33,275 nucleotides of DNA from Oscillospiraceae bacterium (GTDB taxonomy: Bacteria > Bacillota > Clostridia > Oscillospirales > Oscillospiraceae): the NCBI GenBank assembly GCA_017439425.1, contig JAFSJE010000087.1, forward strand, positions 1 to 33,275. Direction: 5' to 3'. A model generated the notes under the pieces. The model worked only from the letters and a program-made list of their open reading frames with translations, was not told the origin of the DNA and made no database searches. Of the stretch, positions 24,690-32,446 are shown one piece after another; position 1 is the stretch's first letter; each line of letters starts with the position of its first letter. Both the position numbers and the translations under genes were made by a program.

Positions 24690-25643
24690 TTACTCGATGC
24701 TAAGGACATCTTCCCCTTTAGTCGTCCTTGTCTCTAACTTAAACAGCATGGGATAGACGCCAAAGTCCACAAAGGCGATGATAGCATACCGCGCACATCG
24801 CACCAGCAGCGCGGCGGCGCTGTCGTTGGACAGAAATTCCTTGGAGAAGGGCAGCTTTAGCGCGGTATTCAGCACAAAATAGACCGCCAGCCCTCCCAGC
24901 ACACGGAAAATCATCCATAAGGGCTTGCGCGTATTCTCAAAATGCACGCAGCGGTCCTCCAGAAGCGTTCCGCCCATAAAGCCGATCATCAGTCCCATCG
25001 CGGTAAAGTAATCCGCGCTCTTGCAGTAGAAAAAGCCGGGAACGGAGGTGATGAGCATAATGCCGTACAGCGCGAGCGAATTCTTCACCCGCTCCTGTAG
25101 CAGCTGAATGATAAGCACGCTGACAACGCCCAGCAGCCAGCCGGCCAGTACATCCGTGGGATAGTGGGCGCCCACCACAAACCGGGAAAAGCCTGTGAGC
25201 AAAGGTATCACGATCGCAACCACCGTCACCCACCGTTTGCGCAGATTGACCGCCAGAGAGCCAAACACCGTCGTCGCATTGGTGGAGTGACCGCTCGGAA
25301 AGGAATATCCCTGGGCCGCGATGTCGTAAATGTCCGCCTCCGGCTCCACCACACGCAGTATTTTGATATTTTCGTGGTCAAAGTACGGTCTGCGACGCAG
25401 GACGATGTTCTTCGCCATGCTATTCCACGCAAGACCCATGATGGCGCTGAGCCCCATGGTCCTGCCCAGCTTCTTATCGTAGCTCCAATACACAAAGCCC
25501 AGGATCAGGATCATCAGCAGCTCCTCCCCGAACATGGAGAAGAAAGATATGATCGAGATCCCCACGCTGCCGATATTTGCCTGGAGCCATTCCATCAGGC
25601 TGACTTCCCATTGAAAGAAAAATGTGTTGCCGCTTATTGACAT
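24690..25643 (-). CDS. PAP2-family membrane phosphatase
   Basis: A 317-aa membrane protein with several helices and all three PAP2 signatures in order: KNIVLRRRP (KX6RP), PSGHS, and SRFVVGAHYPTDVLAG (SRX5HX3D). Members dephosphorylate membrane lipid phosphates such as phosphatidic acid or undecaprenyl pyrophosphate. The C-terminal third adds further helices not needed for catalysis. ATG 25643 is chosen because GGAGG lies eight bases ahead and overlaps the alternative ATG at 25658. It is upstream of the PP2C gene on the same strand with 205 bases between, including a possible separate -10 (TATAAT, 24598-24593), so the two may be separate units. The 24485-24689 interval holds no other gene I can support. 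Confidence 0.88.
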   Translation of the reverse strand: MSISGNTFFFQWEVSLMEWLQANIGSVGISIISFFSMFGEELLMILILGFVYWSYDKKLGRTMGLSAIMGLAWNSMAKNIVLRRRPYFDHENIKILRVVEPEADIYDIAAQGYSFPSGHSTNATTVFGSLAVNLRKRWVTVVAIVIPLLTGFSRFVVGAHYPTDVLAGWLLGVVSVLIIQLLQERVKNSLALYGIMLITSVPGFFYCKSADYFTAMGLMIGFMGGTLLEDRCVHFENTRKPLWMIFRVLGGLAVYFVLNTALKLPFSKEFLSNDSAAALLVRCARYAIIAFVDFGVYPMLFKLETRTTKGEDVLSIE

Positions 25644-25770
25644 ATTTTTAGCCTCCATATAGAGATCAGTTTCCGATTTTCACAGACGGGCAGGGCAATT
25701 TCAACGCGCCTGACGCTTTTCAAAGAAAGCCTTTTTAAATCGCGAATAGTCGCCGATGCGGATTTGTCTT

Positions 25771-25800
25771 ATTATATTGGCTTTTATTTGTTATCGTCAA
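25771..25800 (-). promoter_or_regulatory. Promoter of the PAP2 gene
   Basis: Minus-strand TTGACG (25800-25795), 18-bp spacer, TATAAT (25776-25771). The interval 25644-25979 otherwise holds this promoter and the hairpin at 25865; a short motif CAGAATGTCA occurs both here (25809) and at 24643, on either side of the PAP2 gene. Confidence 0.6.
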
Positions 25801-25864
25801 GGTTTTTTTCAGAATGTCAGACCTTTTTTTGCGGCGAAACGGATTTCAGCAGAAAACAAGGAGA

Positions 25865-25896
25865 CCCCCGACAAAATCAGGCTGATTTGTCGGGGG
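25865..25896. terminator. Hairpin after the 5'-nucleotidase remnant
   Basis: CCCCCGACAAA (25865-25875) pairs with TTTGTCGGGGG (25886-25896). It has no clean T-run on either strand, so it may be a weak terminator or simple palindrome. Confidence 0.45.
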
Positions 25897-25979
25897 GTAA
25901 GTTAATTATGCTGTTGCGTTTTAAGCGGCACTGTCCGGAACCGTCAGCGTCACCGCGGCTACGCAGCGTTCATCAGGCG

Positions 25980-27754
25980 TTACTCCGCACGGGAGAGCGT
26001 GTTGTCAGACAGCTCGACTTCGGAGAAGTTGAGCAGGATCTGCGCTGTCTCCGCGCGGGTGCCGCCGCTCTGCGGGTTCAAAACTCCGTTTTCGTCGCCC
26101 CTGAGGACGCGGTTCATAACCATCCAGTGCATCGCCTCGTCCGCGCCTTCGCTGATATCGGCGGCGTCGGGATTATTTAGCGGGAACATCCATGCCCCCG
26201 TAAAGCCCGCGCCAAGGCTCTTAGCATAGTTATAGAGCATGATGGCGAAGTCCTCGCGCTTGCAGGCGTCGCCGGGCTGGGCGCCCTCTGTGATGCCTTT
26301 GGAAATGCCGTTCTCCTCCGCCCACGCGACTGCCCTGTCATACCACTGATCACCCGCTGCGGGCGTGGTGTCAGCTCCCGCCATGTTGGCGATGAGCTTC
26401 ATGACCATGGCATAGGATATCTCGGTTTGCAGCTCGAACTTGTCGGCAGCGGTGCCGATCATTATCTCGTTGCGGGCGACATAACGCACCGCGGGGGCGT
26501 ACCACCGGCCCGCGTCCACGTCGGTATAAACGGAGATTGGATCCGGCTTGATGGTGACGCGGCCTGCGGGTTTCCCGTACCGTTCTGCGGTAATGACGCC
26601 GCCAAGCTCATCAACGATATAGTTAATCAGAAGCTCGTTGTCCAAAATGCCGCCATCCTGCAGGAGCTTGCTGCCGAGGAACATGGTGAACCCGTCACCG
26701 CCCTTTTTGAGATAATAATCGTGGCTTGCCAGCTTATAGTTTTTCTCCGGGTCGATGGGCTCGCCGACGATCATCACATCGCTCACGCGGCGCGCGCCGG
26801 CAACTTTAACGAACTCGCCCTTGTCGTTCTTGACAACGGTGGATGTTACCGAAGCGTCAATGGTAAAGGTCATTCCCGCCACATGGGGGAAGCCGCCGCT
26901 GTCCGCGGGATAATTGGCAACGCCCAGTTCAAGCGCGTCCAGAATCTGCTGGCCGGTGACCTCAGCAAGGCAGCCGCTGTTGCCATAGGGATGTACGTTG
27001 ATGATCTCCTGATATGTCACGTCCCCGGCGGCGATGTCGGCGCGGATGCCGCCGCCGTTTACGAAGCCTACGTCGCCGCCCAGAATGGTCTTGTACGCGT
27101 CGGCGACAAGATCGCCGAGATTGGTTTCGGTCTTGCGAATCACGCGCTTGCCGGTCTCTGGATCGTTGACGTTCAGCAGCACCTCCGAGGTGGCGACCAC
27201 CTTATTGAGGACAGCGTTGAATTCCTCCTCTGTTGCCGCCACAGCCGCGGCGATCTCCTCGTCCTCCGCCTTGCAGTCCGCGGCGGGGATAAGGCCGGCT
27301 TCGATCTTGCCCGTCTTCGCGTCGATCACAACCTTGCCGATATTGGCGAGCTTTGTTCCGGTCTGCTGTAGCACGACATCTTCGCCGTTTTTGTTGGCCA
27401 CCTCAAGGGTAAAGGCCTCGTGGGAGTGCCCGTCCAGCATTACGTCTATCCCGGTGGTGTTGGCAATTACGGCGGAGGATGTCCACTCGGCCGTGGAGCC
27501 CTCTATGCCAAGATGCGCCAAAGCGACCACGTACACAGCGCCCTCCGCCTTTGCGGCGTCAACGGCCTTCTGCACGGCTTTGTACAGGTCCTGACCCTCG
27601 TTCCCCTCAGAGAAGGTGTATATATACTTGCCGGTTGCATCCTGGAAATAGGTCGGAGTGGACTTGAAGAAGGTCTCCGGCGTGTCGATGCCCACAAAGC
27701 CGACCTTCATGCCGTTCAGCTCAACGACCTTATAGGCGTCAAAGAGCGGATTAG
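25980..27754 (-). pseudogene. 5'-truncated 5'-nucleotidase with three SLH domains
   Basis: The frame carries the C-terminal part of a metallophosphoesterase domain (VVALAHLGIEG, then DGHSHE with the last metal-binding GHSH), a full 5'-nucleotidase C-terminal domain (NLGDLVADAYK, NGGGIRADIAAGDVTY, GGFPHVAGMTF, KKGGDGF) and three SLH repeats from about residue 395, which would hold it to the cell wall. The signal peptide and first metal ligands (DxH, GD, GNHE) are missing. Reading upstream, homology continues in frame from the first ATG (27710) back to about 27754 (ANPLFDAYKVVELNG) and then meets an IS66-type fragment with a TAG. No ribosome binding site precedes the first ATG. I call it a dead remnant of a secreted nucleotidase. 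Confidence 0.8.
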
Positions 27755-27870
27755 CCTATGCCTTCACGTTCGCACCACGCTCTTACAGTCATACCACTTG
27801 ACCGGCACTGTGCCACCTTGGCGTTCCATTCGGCAAGCTGCACCTGGTGCTTTGCCTCCCACGCCGTCAT
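27751..27870 (-). mobile_element. Fragment of an IS66-type transposase accessory gene (tnpA/ORF1)
   Basis: A 39-codon frame from ATG 27870 reads MTAWEAKHQVQLAEWNAKVA, then QCRSSGMTVRAWCEREGIG and stop. The W..KV..CR.SGMTV..WC...GI pattern is the N-terminus of the small IS66-family accessory proteins, which normally continue with KTYYRW. It stops where the 5'-nucleotidase remnant begins, so an insertion or later deletion joined the two. No other IS66 gene or terminal inverted repeat is seen. Confidence 0.6.
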
Positions 27871-28354
27871 TTACATCACCACAAAAGAAAAATCCTGAGA
27901 ATTCTCAAGACGTCTTACGACTTCTCGAGATTTCTCAGGACATTGTCTCATATCTACACAGATTTTTATATACGTCGGTATGGTTTACGGTTACCCTGGC
28001 CGAGGCAGATAAGCCGCCTGAGCTCTTTTACAAGGAAGGTGAGGTAAGTACAGCCTGAGAGCTGAAACGCGATTTAAGAGCGGTTTTTGAGCGCCGTTCT
28101 TGGCAGCTTTGACGGAGCAAACCCCGTTCGAAAAAAGCACAAGATAAAGGAGCGGGCCGTTTTCACGGCCGCTCCGCCCACAAAGCCCCGCGGTGCGGTG
28201 CTTATCCAAAAGTAGAAAGCGAGCCGTTATTTTGAAAAAGGCAAAAAACGCGAGCCGTAAACGCCGGAAAGCCAAGCGTTTCAAGGCTTTCCGACGGTCA
28301 CCTTCCCGATTCGCAGATATATGTCCCAAATATGTTGTAGCTTTCAGAAAAGCT
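27871..28354. other. Non-coding interval before the integrase
   Basis: I see no supportable gene here. It contains a 9-bp inverted repeat TCCTGAGAA/TTCTCAGGA (27892-27942) enclosing smaller palindromes (GAATTC, AAGACGTCTT, CTCGAG) and a GC-rich stem GGAGCGGGCCGT/ACGGCCGCTCC (28157-28183). The left part may be the decayed end of the insertion sequence. Confidence 0.5.
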
Positions 28355-28382
28355 TTGTGGTATTGTCCGTGTTGAATATAAT
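28355..28382 (+). promoter_or_regulatory. Integrase promoter
   Basis: TTGTGG (28355-28360), 16-bp spacer, TATAAT (28377-28382), followed by ACGGAG before ATG 28401. The -35 is weak. Confidence 0.5.
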
Positions 28383-28400
28383 CTGAACGGAGATGAAGCA

Positions 28401-29555
28401 ATGGCAAAGCGAAGATCAAGCGGTGAGGGAAACATCCGTAAACGCTCCGATGGGCGCTGGGAAGGGCGTTACGTCGCCGGTCACGACGCTAACGGTAAGC
28501 CTATACGCAAAAACGTTCTCGGTAAAACCCAGGCAGAGGTCAAGGAGAAGCTCAAAAAGGCGCTCGAAGAGTCCCATATGATCGACGTCGGCAAGGCCGA
28601 GGACTACACAGTTGAAAAGTGGGTTCGCACCTGGTATGAAATCTACTCAAAGCCCAATCTGCGTGAGGCAACCCAGGAGCGCTACTGGAATCATATACAG
28701 TATCACATCATACCGGAGATCGGGCAAATAAAACTTACTAAGCTAACAAGCCGAGATATTCAGACAATGTACAACAACGTCCGTGATCACGGCAGGGTTC
28801 TCAAGGGACCCAACGATAAACGAGATAAAAGCCTCAGCGCTTCGTATATCGGCAGCCTGCACCGTATGCTGAAAATGTGCCTAGAACGGGCAGTAAAGGA
28901 GCAGTTGCTTGTCCGTAACCCTTGCGATAACGTGGTGCTTCCGAAAGAGGAAAAGAAGGAAATAAAAATACTCAAGCCCGATACAATAGGCGCATACCTC
29001 GCAGAAGCCGACCGTCGCGGTGTCCTGCCAATGTTCTATCTTGAACTCTGCTCCGGACTACGTCGCGGTGAATTGGTAGCCCTCCTTTGGACTGACCTCG
29101 ACACGACTAATAACACCATATCCGTCACCAAACAGGCAGTGCGGGTCAAAGGCGGCGGAGTCAAGACCTCAACGCCAAAAACTGCAACCTCTATCCGTCG
29201 AGAGGCAATACCTCAGGAGGCAGTTGACCTCCTCATAAAGGAACACGAAAAGCATCCAAATAATCCGTATATGTTCCCAAGCCCGGTCACAGGCGGGATG
29301 TACTATCCTGACAGCCTCGCCACGCTAAACGAAAAGATCCTCAAAGCCTGTGGACTGGAGTATATAAACTTCCATGCGCTCAGGCACACATTCGCAACTG
29401 TCGCCCTCCAGAGTGGCGTAGACATCCGCACAGTCAGCGGTATGCTCGGTCACGCCGACCCCGGCTTCACTCTCCGCACCTACACCCACGCGACAAATCC
29501 TATGCAGGTCAAAGCTGCAGCGACAGTCGGCTCGGTGATGGCGTCGAAGCTGTAA
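28401..29555 (+). CDS. int: Tyrosine recombinase / integrase
   Basis: A 384-aa site-specific recombinase of the Tn916/phage type common in Clostridia. It has an N-terminal arm-binding domain (GEGNIRKRSDGRWEGRY, 8-24), a SAM-like core-binding domain (about 68-172) and a catalytic domain with all active residues: Arg221 (SGLRRGE), Lys260 (TPKTATS), His325-X2-Arg328 (HALRH), His351 (LGHADP) and Tyr361 (RTYTHA). ATG 28401 has GGAG at good spacing. It lies 830 bases from the right tRNA-Thr attachment copy, the expected position for the enzyme that cuts there. No excisionase gene is visible beside it. It appears intact, so mobility of the flanked 8.3 kb is possible if the sites work. Confidence 0.94.
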   Translation: MAKRRSSGEGNIRKRSDGRWEGRYVAGHDANGKPIRKNVLGKTQAEVKEKLKKALEESHMIDVGKAEDYTVEKWVRTWYEIYSKPNLREATQERYWNHIQYHIIPEIGQIKLTKLTSRDIQTMYNNVRDHGRVLKGPNDKRDKSLSASYIGSLHRMLKMCLERAVKEQLLVRNPCDNVVLPKEEKKEIKILKPDTIGAYLAEADRRGVLPMFYLELCSGLRRGELVALLWTDLDTTNNTISVTKQAVRVKGGGVKTSTPKTATSIRREAIPQEAVDLLIKEHEKHPNNPYMFPSPVTGGMYYPDSLATLNEKILKACGLEYINFHALRHTFATVALQSGVDIRTVSGMLGHADPGFTLRTYTHATNPMQVKAAATVGSVMASKL

Positions 29556-29580
29556 AAACTTCCGCGCCTTATACAAAGAG

Positions 29581-29614
29581 AACGCCTCCGGCGAAGTAAT
29601 ACGCTGGAGGCGTT
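29581..29614. terminator. Terminator after the integrase
   Basis: AACGCCTCCGGCG (29581-29593) pairs with CGCTGGAGGCGTT (29602-29614), with one G-T pair, then TTAATT. The left arm and the 25 bases after the integrase stop also occur after the TetR gene at 21786. Confidence 0.65.
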
Positions 29615-29619
29615 AATTC

Positions 29620-29950
29620 CTATTGTGATAGCCATGTTCTACAGTGCAAAGCAAGCGCCGGTATATCATTGTACGCCGTTTCCCAAAGACGCTCTACATC
29701 AACCGATATTCCGCATACCTACAATTGACCGCCAAGGTATCTCCCCGGAGGTTTCTGAAACGAAATCTTTTGAAAGACGATTAGCAAACTCACCTATCTG
29801 CAAAATATTGAGGCAAGTGGAATCAATAAAATCTCTATCGCCGGCAAAAACCGTGAAATCTCTGTTTACTCGGTGTACTGTCCTTTCAATCCTCTCGCAA
29901 TGCCGTAGAATACACAAAAGCTGTCGTTCGTCATTGTCCTGAACACTCAT
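29620..29950 (-). pseudogene. hepT: HepT-like HEPN toxin, frameshifted with catalytic motif deleted
   Basis: From ATG 29950 the frame reads a HepT/DUF86 protein (CERIERTVHRVNRDF, DSTCLNILQIGEFANRLS, IPWRSIVGMRNI) and then stops at 29699. The missing C-terminus continues in another frame: VDVERLWETAYNDIPALALH down to the TAG at 29620. Between the two, where the family has R-X4-H-X-Y (MRNRLVHxYF), the Arg-Asn is followed at once by the later sequence. A small deletion of about 20 bases therefore removed the catalytic His and the modifiable Tyr and shifted the frame. The toxin is very likely dead. Its start overlaps the end of the intact mntA by 20 bases. Confidence 0.8.
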
Positions 29951-30254
29951 AAATCAAAATACCGTCTCTTTGAAGGCTCTCCCGAAATACTTCATTCTCA
30001 ATGAATTTGGGCGAGTCTGTCGTGATCAGGTCGATTTCTTTTTGAAAAGCGTCTTCAAGGTCAGCGTATAGTCCGCCCAGGGCAAGCAGGCTTTTCAGTC
30101 TCGGCGCATCAATACACAGATCGATATCGCTGTCAGCAGATGCTTCGCCTTTGGCGTAGGAGCCGTAAAGAAAAATCTTAGCGACCTCATGCTTTTCCGC
30201 CACAGGAGCGATTATATCACGAATTTCACCGATTGTATATACCTCAGGCACCAT
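29931..30254 (-). CDS. mntA: MntA-like minimal nucleotidyltransferase antitoxin
   Basis: A 107-aa protein with the polymerase-beta-like motif GSYAKGEASADSDIDL (31-46) and the third carboxylate in EIDLIT (Asp75). MntA proteins neutralise HepT by adding AMP to the toxin Tyr. The start MVPEVYTIGEIR at 30254 fits the family; a longer frame would run into the direct repeat at 30283. The ribosome binding site is weak. It overlaps hepT by 20 bases, so the two form an operon, but the toxin is broken and the antitoxin now has no target here. It sits between the integrase terminator and the right attachment repeat, an insertion of about 590 bases compared with the relic end at 21786-22079. Confidence 0.85.
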   Translation of the reverse strand: MVPEVYTIGEIRDIIAPVAEKHEVAKIFLYGSYAKGEASADSDIDLCIDAPRLKSLLALGGLYADLEDAFQKEIDLITTDSPKFIENEVFRESLQRDGILIYECSGQ

Positions 30255-30282
30255 TGGCAAGGACTCTTTTCCCCGAATTTTC

Positions 30283-30427
30283 CCCGTGTGGGTCTGCGTG
30301 TGGGTCAGCAAAAAACCGGTCTAACTTTTTAAACCCGAATATAGCAAAAATTCCGGAAATCTTGCGATTTCCGGAACATTTCTGGAGCTGCTACCCAGAT
30401 TCGAACTGGGGACCTCATCCTTACCAA
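30283..30427. repeat. Right copy of the ~145-bp direct repeat ending in tRNA-Thr sequence
   Basis: Matches 21936-22079 with only a handful of differences, including the GTGTGGGTC pair (30286, 30298) and the TTCCGGAAATC hairpin. Identity ends abruptly at 30427. Confidence 0.85.
30383..30427 (-). other. tRNA-Thr(GGT) 3'-half, second attachment-site copy
   Basis: Same 45 bases as 22035-22079, from anticodon-loop position 32 to CCA. The 5' half is again absent: upstream (higher coordinates) the strand reads AT-rich unrelated sequence. The complete tRNA-Thr would be expected further right, outside the window. Confidence 0.82.
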
Positions 30428-30542
30428 ATTTAAAATAGCCCTATCAGGCGGTATCTGCTCATACCATCCAATATCGAAAAAACCTAATGATATCAAGGCT
30501 TTGCGGGTCATCTGGTACCACCCTCTGACAGCCTGTATCAGG

Positions 30543-30627
30543 TGTAAGAAATTGTAAGAAAACCCATTTGTAAGAAAATTGTAAGAAGAAAAATGACCTA
30601 AAAATCGCTTCTTACATTCTTCTTACA
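30543..30627. repeat. TGTAAGAA iteron-like repeats
   Basis: Four direct copies of TGTAAGAA at 30543, 30553, 30569 and 30580 and two inverted copies (TTCTTACA) at 30609 and 30620. Copies in the paired sets are 10-11 bases apart, about one helical turn. They lie in the 300-base interval between the right attachment repeat and the TnpV-like gene, which is otherwise empty. Confidence 0.75.
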
Positions 30628-30727
30628 CAGGGATGCGGTCGCGAAATGCCGAAAAAATGATAGCTGCAATTCGTCCTCGCATCCAAAAGATGATACACAA
30701 TTTTTTTACTGAAGGAGAAACTCTATC

Positions 30728-31075
30728 ATGGAAAATATCTCATTTCACCCCTCAGGTGATTATCTCATCCCCGATCTCATAGCTCCGGAGAGTCCCAGAA
30801 TCGGTATCTGGGGCTACCGCAGAACGGAATATCTGCGAAAATATAAGAATCCGATCTATACCGCTCTGTTTCTCACCGGTAAACTCAACGCGCACCTCGA
30901 AGAAGATGACAGGCAGGCAAACGAAATGTTTGACCAGCTGATAAAAGAGTATGCCGCCCGCGAGGGCGTAACCGAAGAACTGAAGTCTAGAAATCAGTTG
31001 GAGTGGGTTGCAAAAATCAACGCAATCCGTGAGCGCGTCGAAGAAGTAATATTTGACGAACTATTTTATGCATAA
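30728..31075 (+). CDS. TnpV-like transposon-encoded protein
   Basis: A 115-aa protein that resembles the TnpV family found on clostridial mobilisable and conjugative transposons. It has the YLIPDL start, RRTEYLRKYKNPIYTALFLTG, GKLNAHLEEDDRQANEMFDQ and the EGVTEELKSRNQLEWVAKIN C-terminal part. The exact role of TnpV is not established; it is not a transposase by motif. GAAGGAG precedes the ATG by a normal distance. It has its own terminator and no other transposon gene beside it, so it is either a remnant or a cargo gene of a neighbouring element beyond the right attachment copy. The recognition is from memory but the match is extensive. Confidence 0.75.
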   Translation: MENISFHPSGDYLIPDLIAPESPRIGIWGYRRTEYLRKYKNPIYTALFLTGKLNAHLEEDDRQANEMFDQLIKEYAAREGVTEELKSRNQLEWVAKINAIRERVEEVIFDELFYA

Positions 31076-31078
31076 TGA

Positions 31079-31125
31079 AATCGAGCCTCTCTCCCAAATC
31101 CGGAAGAGAGGCTTGATTTGTTTTT
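31079..31125. terminator. Terminator between convergent tnpV-like and SLH genes
   Basis: AATCGAGCCTCTCT (31079-31092) pairs with AGAGAGGCTTGATT (31105-31118), with one G-T pair, then TGTTTTT. Confidence 0.8.
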
Positions 31126-31128
31126 AGC

Positions 31129-32055
31129 TTACTTTACGAAATATCTGTAGAGCATGGTTACAATCTGAGCGCGGGCGCAATTCTCATTGCTTCCGAACTT
31201 ATTGCCGCCAACGCCGTTAGAAATTCCGTTCTCCTTTGCCCACGCTGCCGCGTCGGCGTAGTAGGAGCCCTCGGGAACGTCAACGAAGCTCTCAGCAGTA
31301 GTCGCCTTGCCTTTCATCGCGCGCTCCATGAATGTTACCATCTGTGCGCGGTTGACAGTGTCGTTCATGCCGAACGTGCCGTCGCCGTAGCCGTTCGTGA
31401 CGCCGTTCTCAGCTACCCAAAGGACTGCCTTGAAGTAGAACGCTCCTTCCACAACGTCGGTGAACTCAGACTCGGTTGCCGTAGGCTCCGGACATCCCAG
31501 CGCTCTCCACAGGAAGGTCACTGCCTGCGCTCTCGTGCAGGTCGCATCCGGCGCGAAGTGCGTTTCGTCAACGCCGTTCGTGATGCCATTCTCTACCGCC
31601 CAGTCAACAGCCTTTGCATAGTAGCTGTTCTCAGGAACGTCAACGAACTTGACTTTCTTCTCGGTTACGATTTCGCCCCCGGAATAAGCCGTATAGTTAT
31701 TATAGGATATTGCGTAGGTTGAAAATCTGTTCGTGTAGACGTAGATAAGTTCGGCTGTTCTGTCAAGTTTGAACGTTCCGTCGGCCATGCTATAGCTTTC
31801 GGTCAGAGCTTCAGCCTTGTCATCGTGGTAGCGATAGAGCTTGATGCCGCTCTTGCCGCTGAAATCAAACGGAATAACGAGCTCAAGAACCTTACTCGTC
31901 TCGGTCATATGTTCCTCTGCTTCTTTATCCTTACCGTGGCACAGCGAGTGGATGGTCTGAGATATGGAAAACGCAGCAGCGGGATTCACGCAAAATCCAA
32001 CTGCTGCGTTGATGCTTTTTTGATGCTGGAGCAGTTTCCGGGCAAAAGAGATCAT
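31129..32055 (-). pseudogene. SLH-domain surface protein, probably 5'-truncated
   Basis: A 308-aa frame. Residues from about 165 to the end are three SLH domains (FVDVPENSYYAKAVDWAVENG and two more of the same type) that bind secondary cell-wall polymer. Before them, VLELVIPFDFSGKSGIKLYRYHDD...AELIYVYTNRFSTYAISY is the kind of beta-rich module that precedes SLH tails in large surface proteins, and it parallels the partial protein at 32447-33275. The first ~45 residues look unrelated, there is no signal peptide, and no ribosome binding site precedes ATG 32055. I conclude that the 5' part of a larger gene was lost. An intact short protein without export signal would not make sense for SLH domains. 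Confidence 0.72.
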
Positions 32056-32131
32056 ATTTGCAGGGTTTTAATTGTCTCGTACTATTTATCCCCAATTCTG
32101 CCTATTATGTTTGGTTTTCGGAACTTTTTAG

Positions 32132-32359
32132 TCAATTCCATGTTAAGTCATGTTGCGCAAAATCATCCCCGATACCTGAGATCGATCCGGCATTGACGGC
32201 CCACTGTACGCCGTTGTGAACCTGGGCTGCGGATTGGATGATACCTTCTCCAAAGTCGATAACGGAAATTTTCAGGAACGGCAGAGGCTCGGGAGCATCG
32301 GCGGCGCAGTATCCGTAATTAAAGCAGCGAGGCTCAGCGCAAACAGGATCGCGGAGCAT
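32132..32359 (-). pseudogene. Degenerate SLH-domain fragment
   Basis: The frame contains VHNGVQWAVNAGSISGIGDD, clearly a single SLH repeat (compare YHDGVHWALENEIISGYGGG in the neighbouring gene), but there is no second SLH, no signal peptide and no ribosome binding site. It looks like debris between two SLH genes. Confidence 0.55.
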
Positions 32360-32407
32360 ATTAAGAATAAATAAACCGTTCCTTCAACTCTATTATCGTC
32401 GTGATAT

Positions 32408-32440
32408 GGTCCGGCCCCCTTTCGGAGGCCGGACCTTTTT
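32408..32440 (+). terminator. Hairpin with plus-strand T-run
   Basis: GGTCCGGCC (32408-32416) and GGCCGGACC (32427-32435) followed by TTTTT. It lies just past the stop of the minus-strand SLH gene but its T-run faces the other way. Confidence 0.55.
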
Positions 32441-32446
32441 CAGGTT

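Noticed and set aside
27991-28419. Minus-strand frame of 142 codons before the integrase
   Set aside because: No recognisable motif or ribosome binding site, and it overlaps the integrase promoter and start.
30329-30511. 60-codon minus-strand frame across the right attachment copy
   Set aside because: About half of it is translation of the tRNA half and its terminator; no ribosome binding site.
30543-30627. CRISPR array
   Set aside because: Repeats are 8 bases with no 25-40-base unit or unique spacers and include inverted copies; no cas genes are present.
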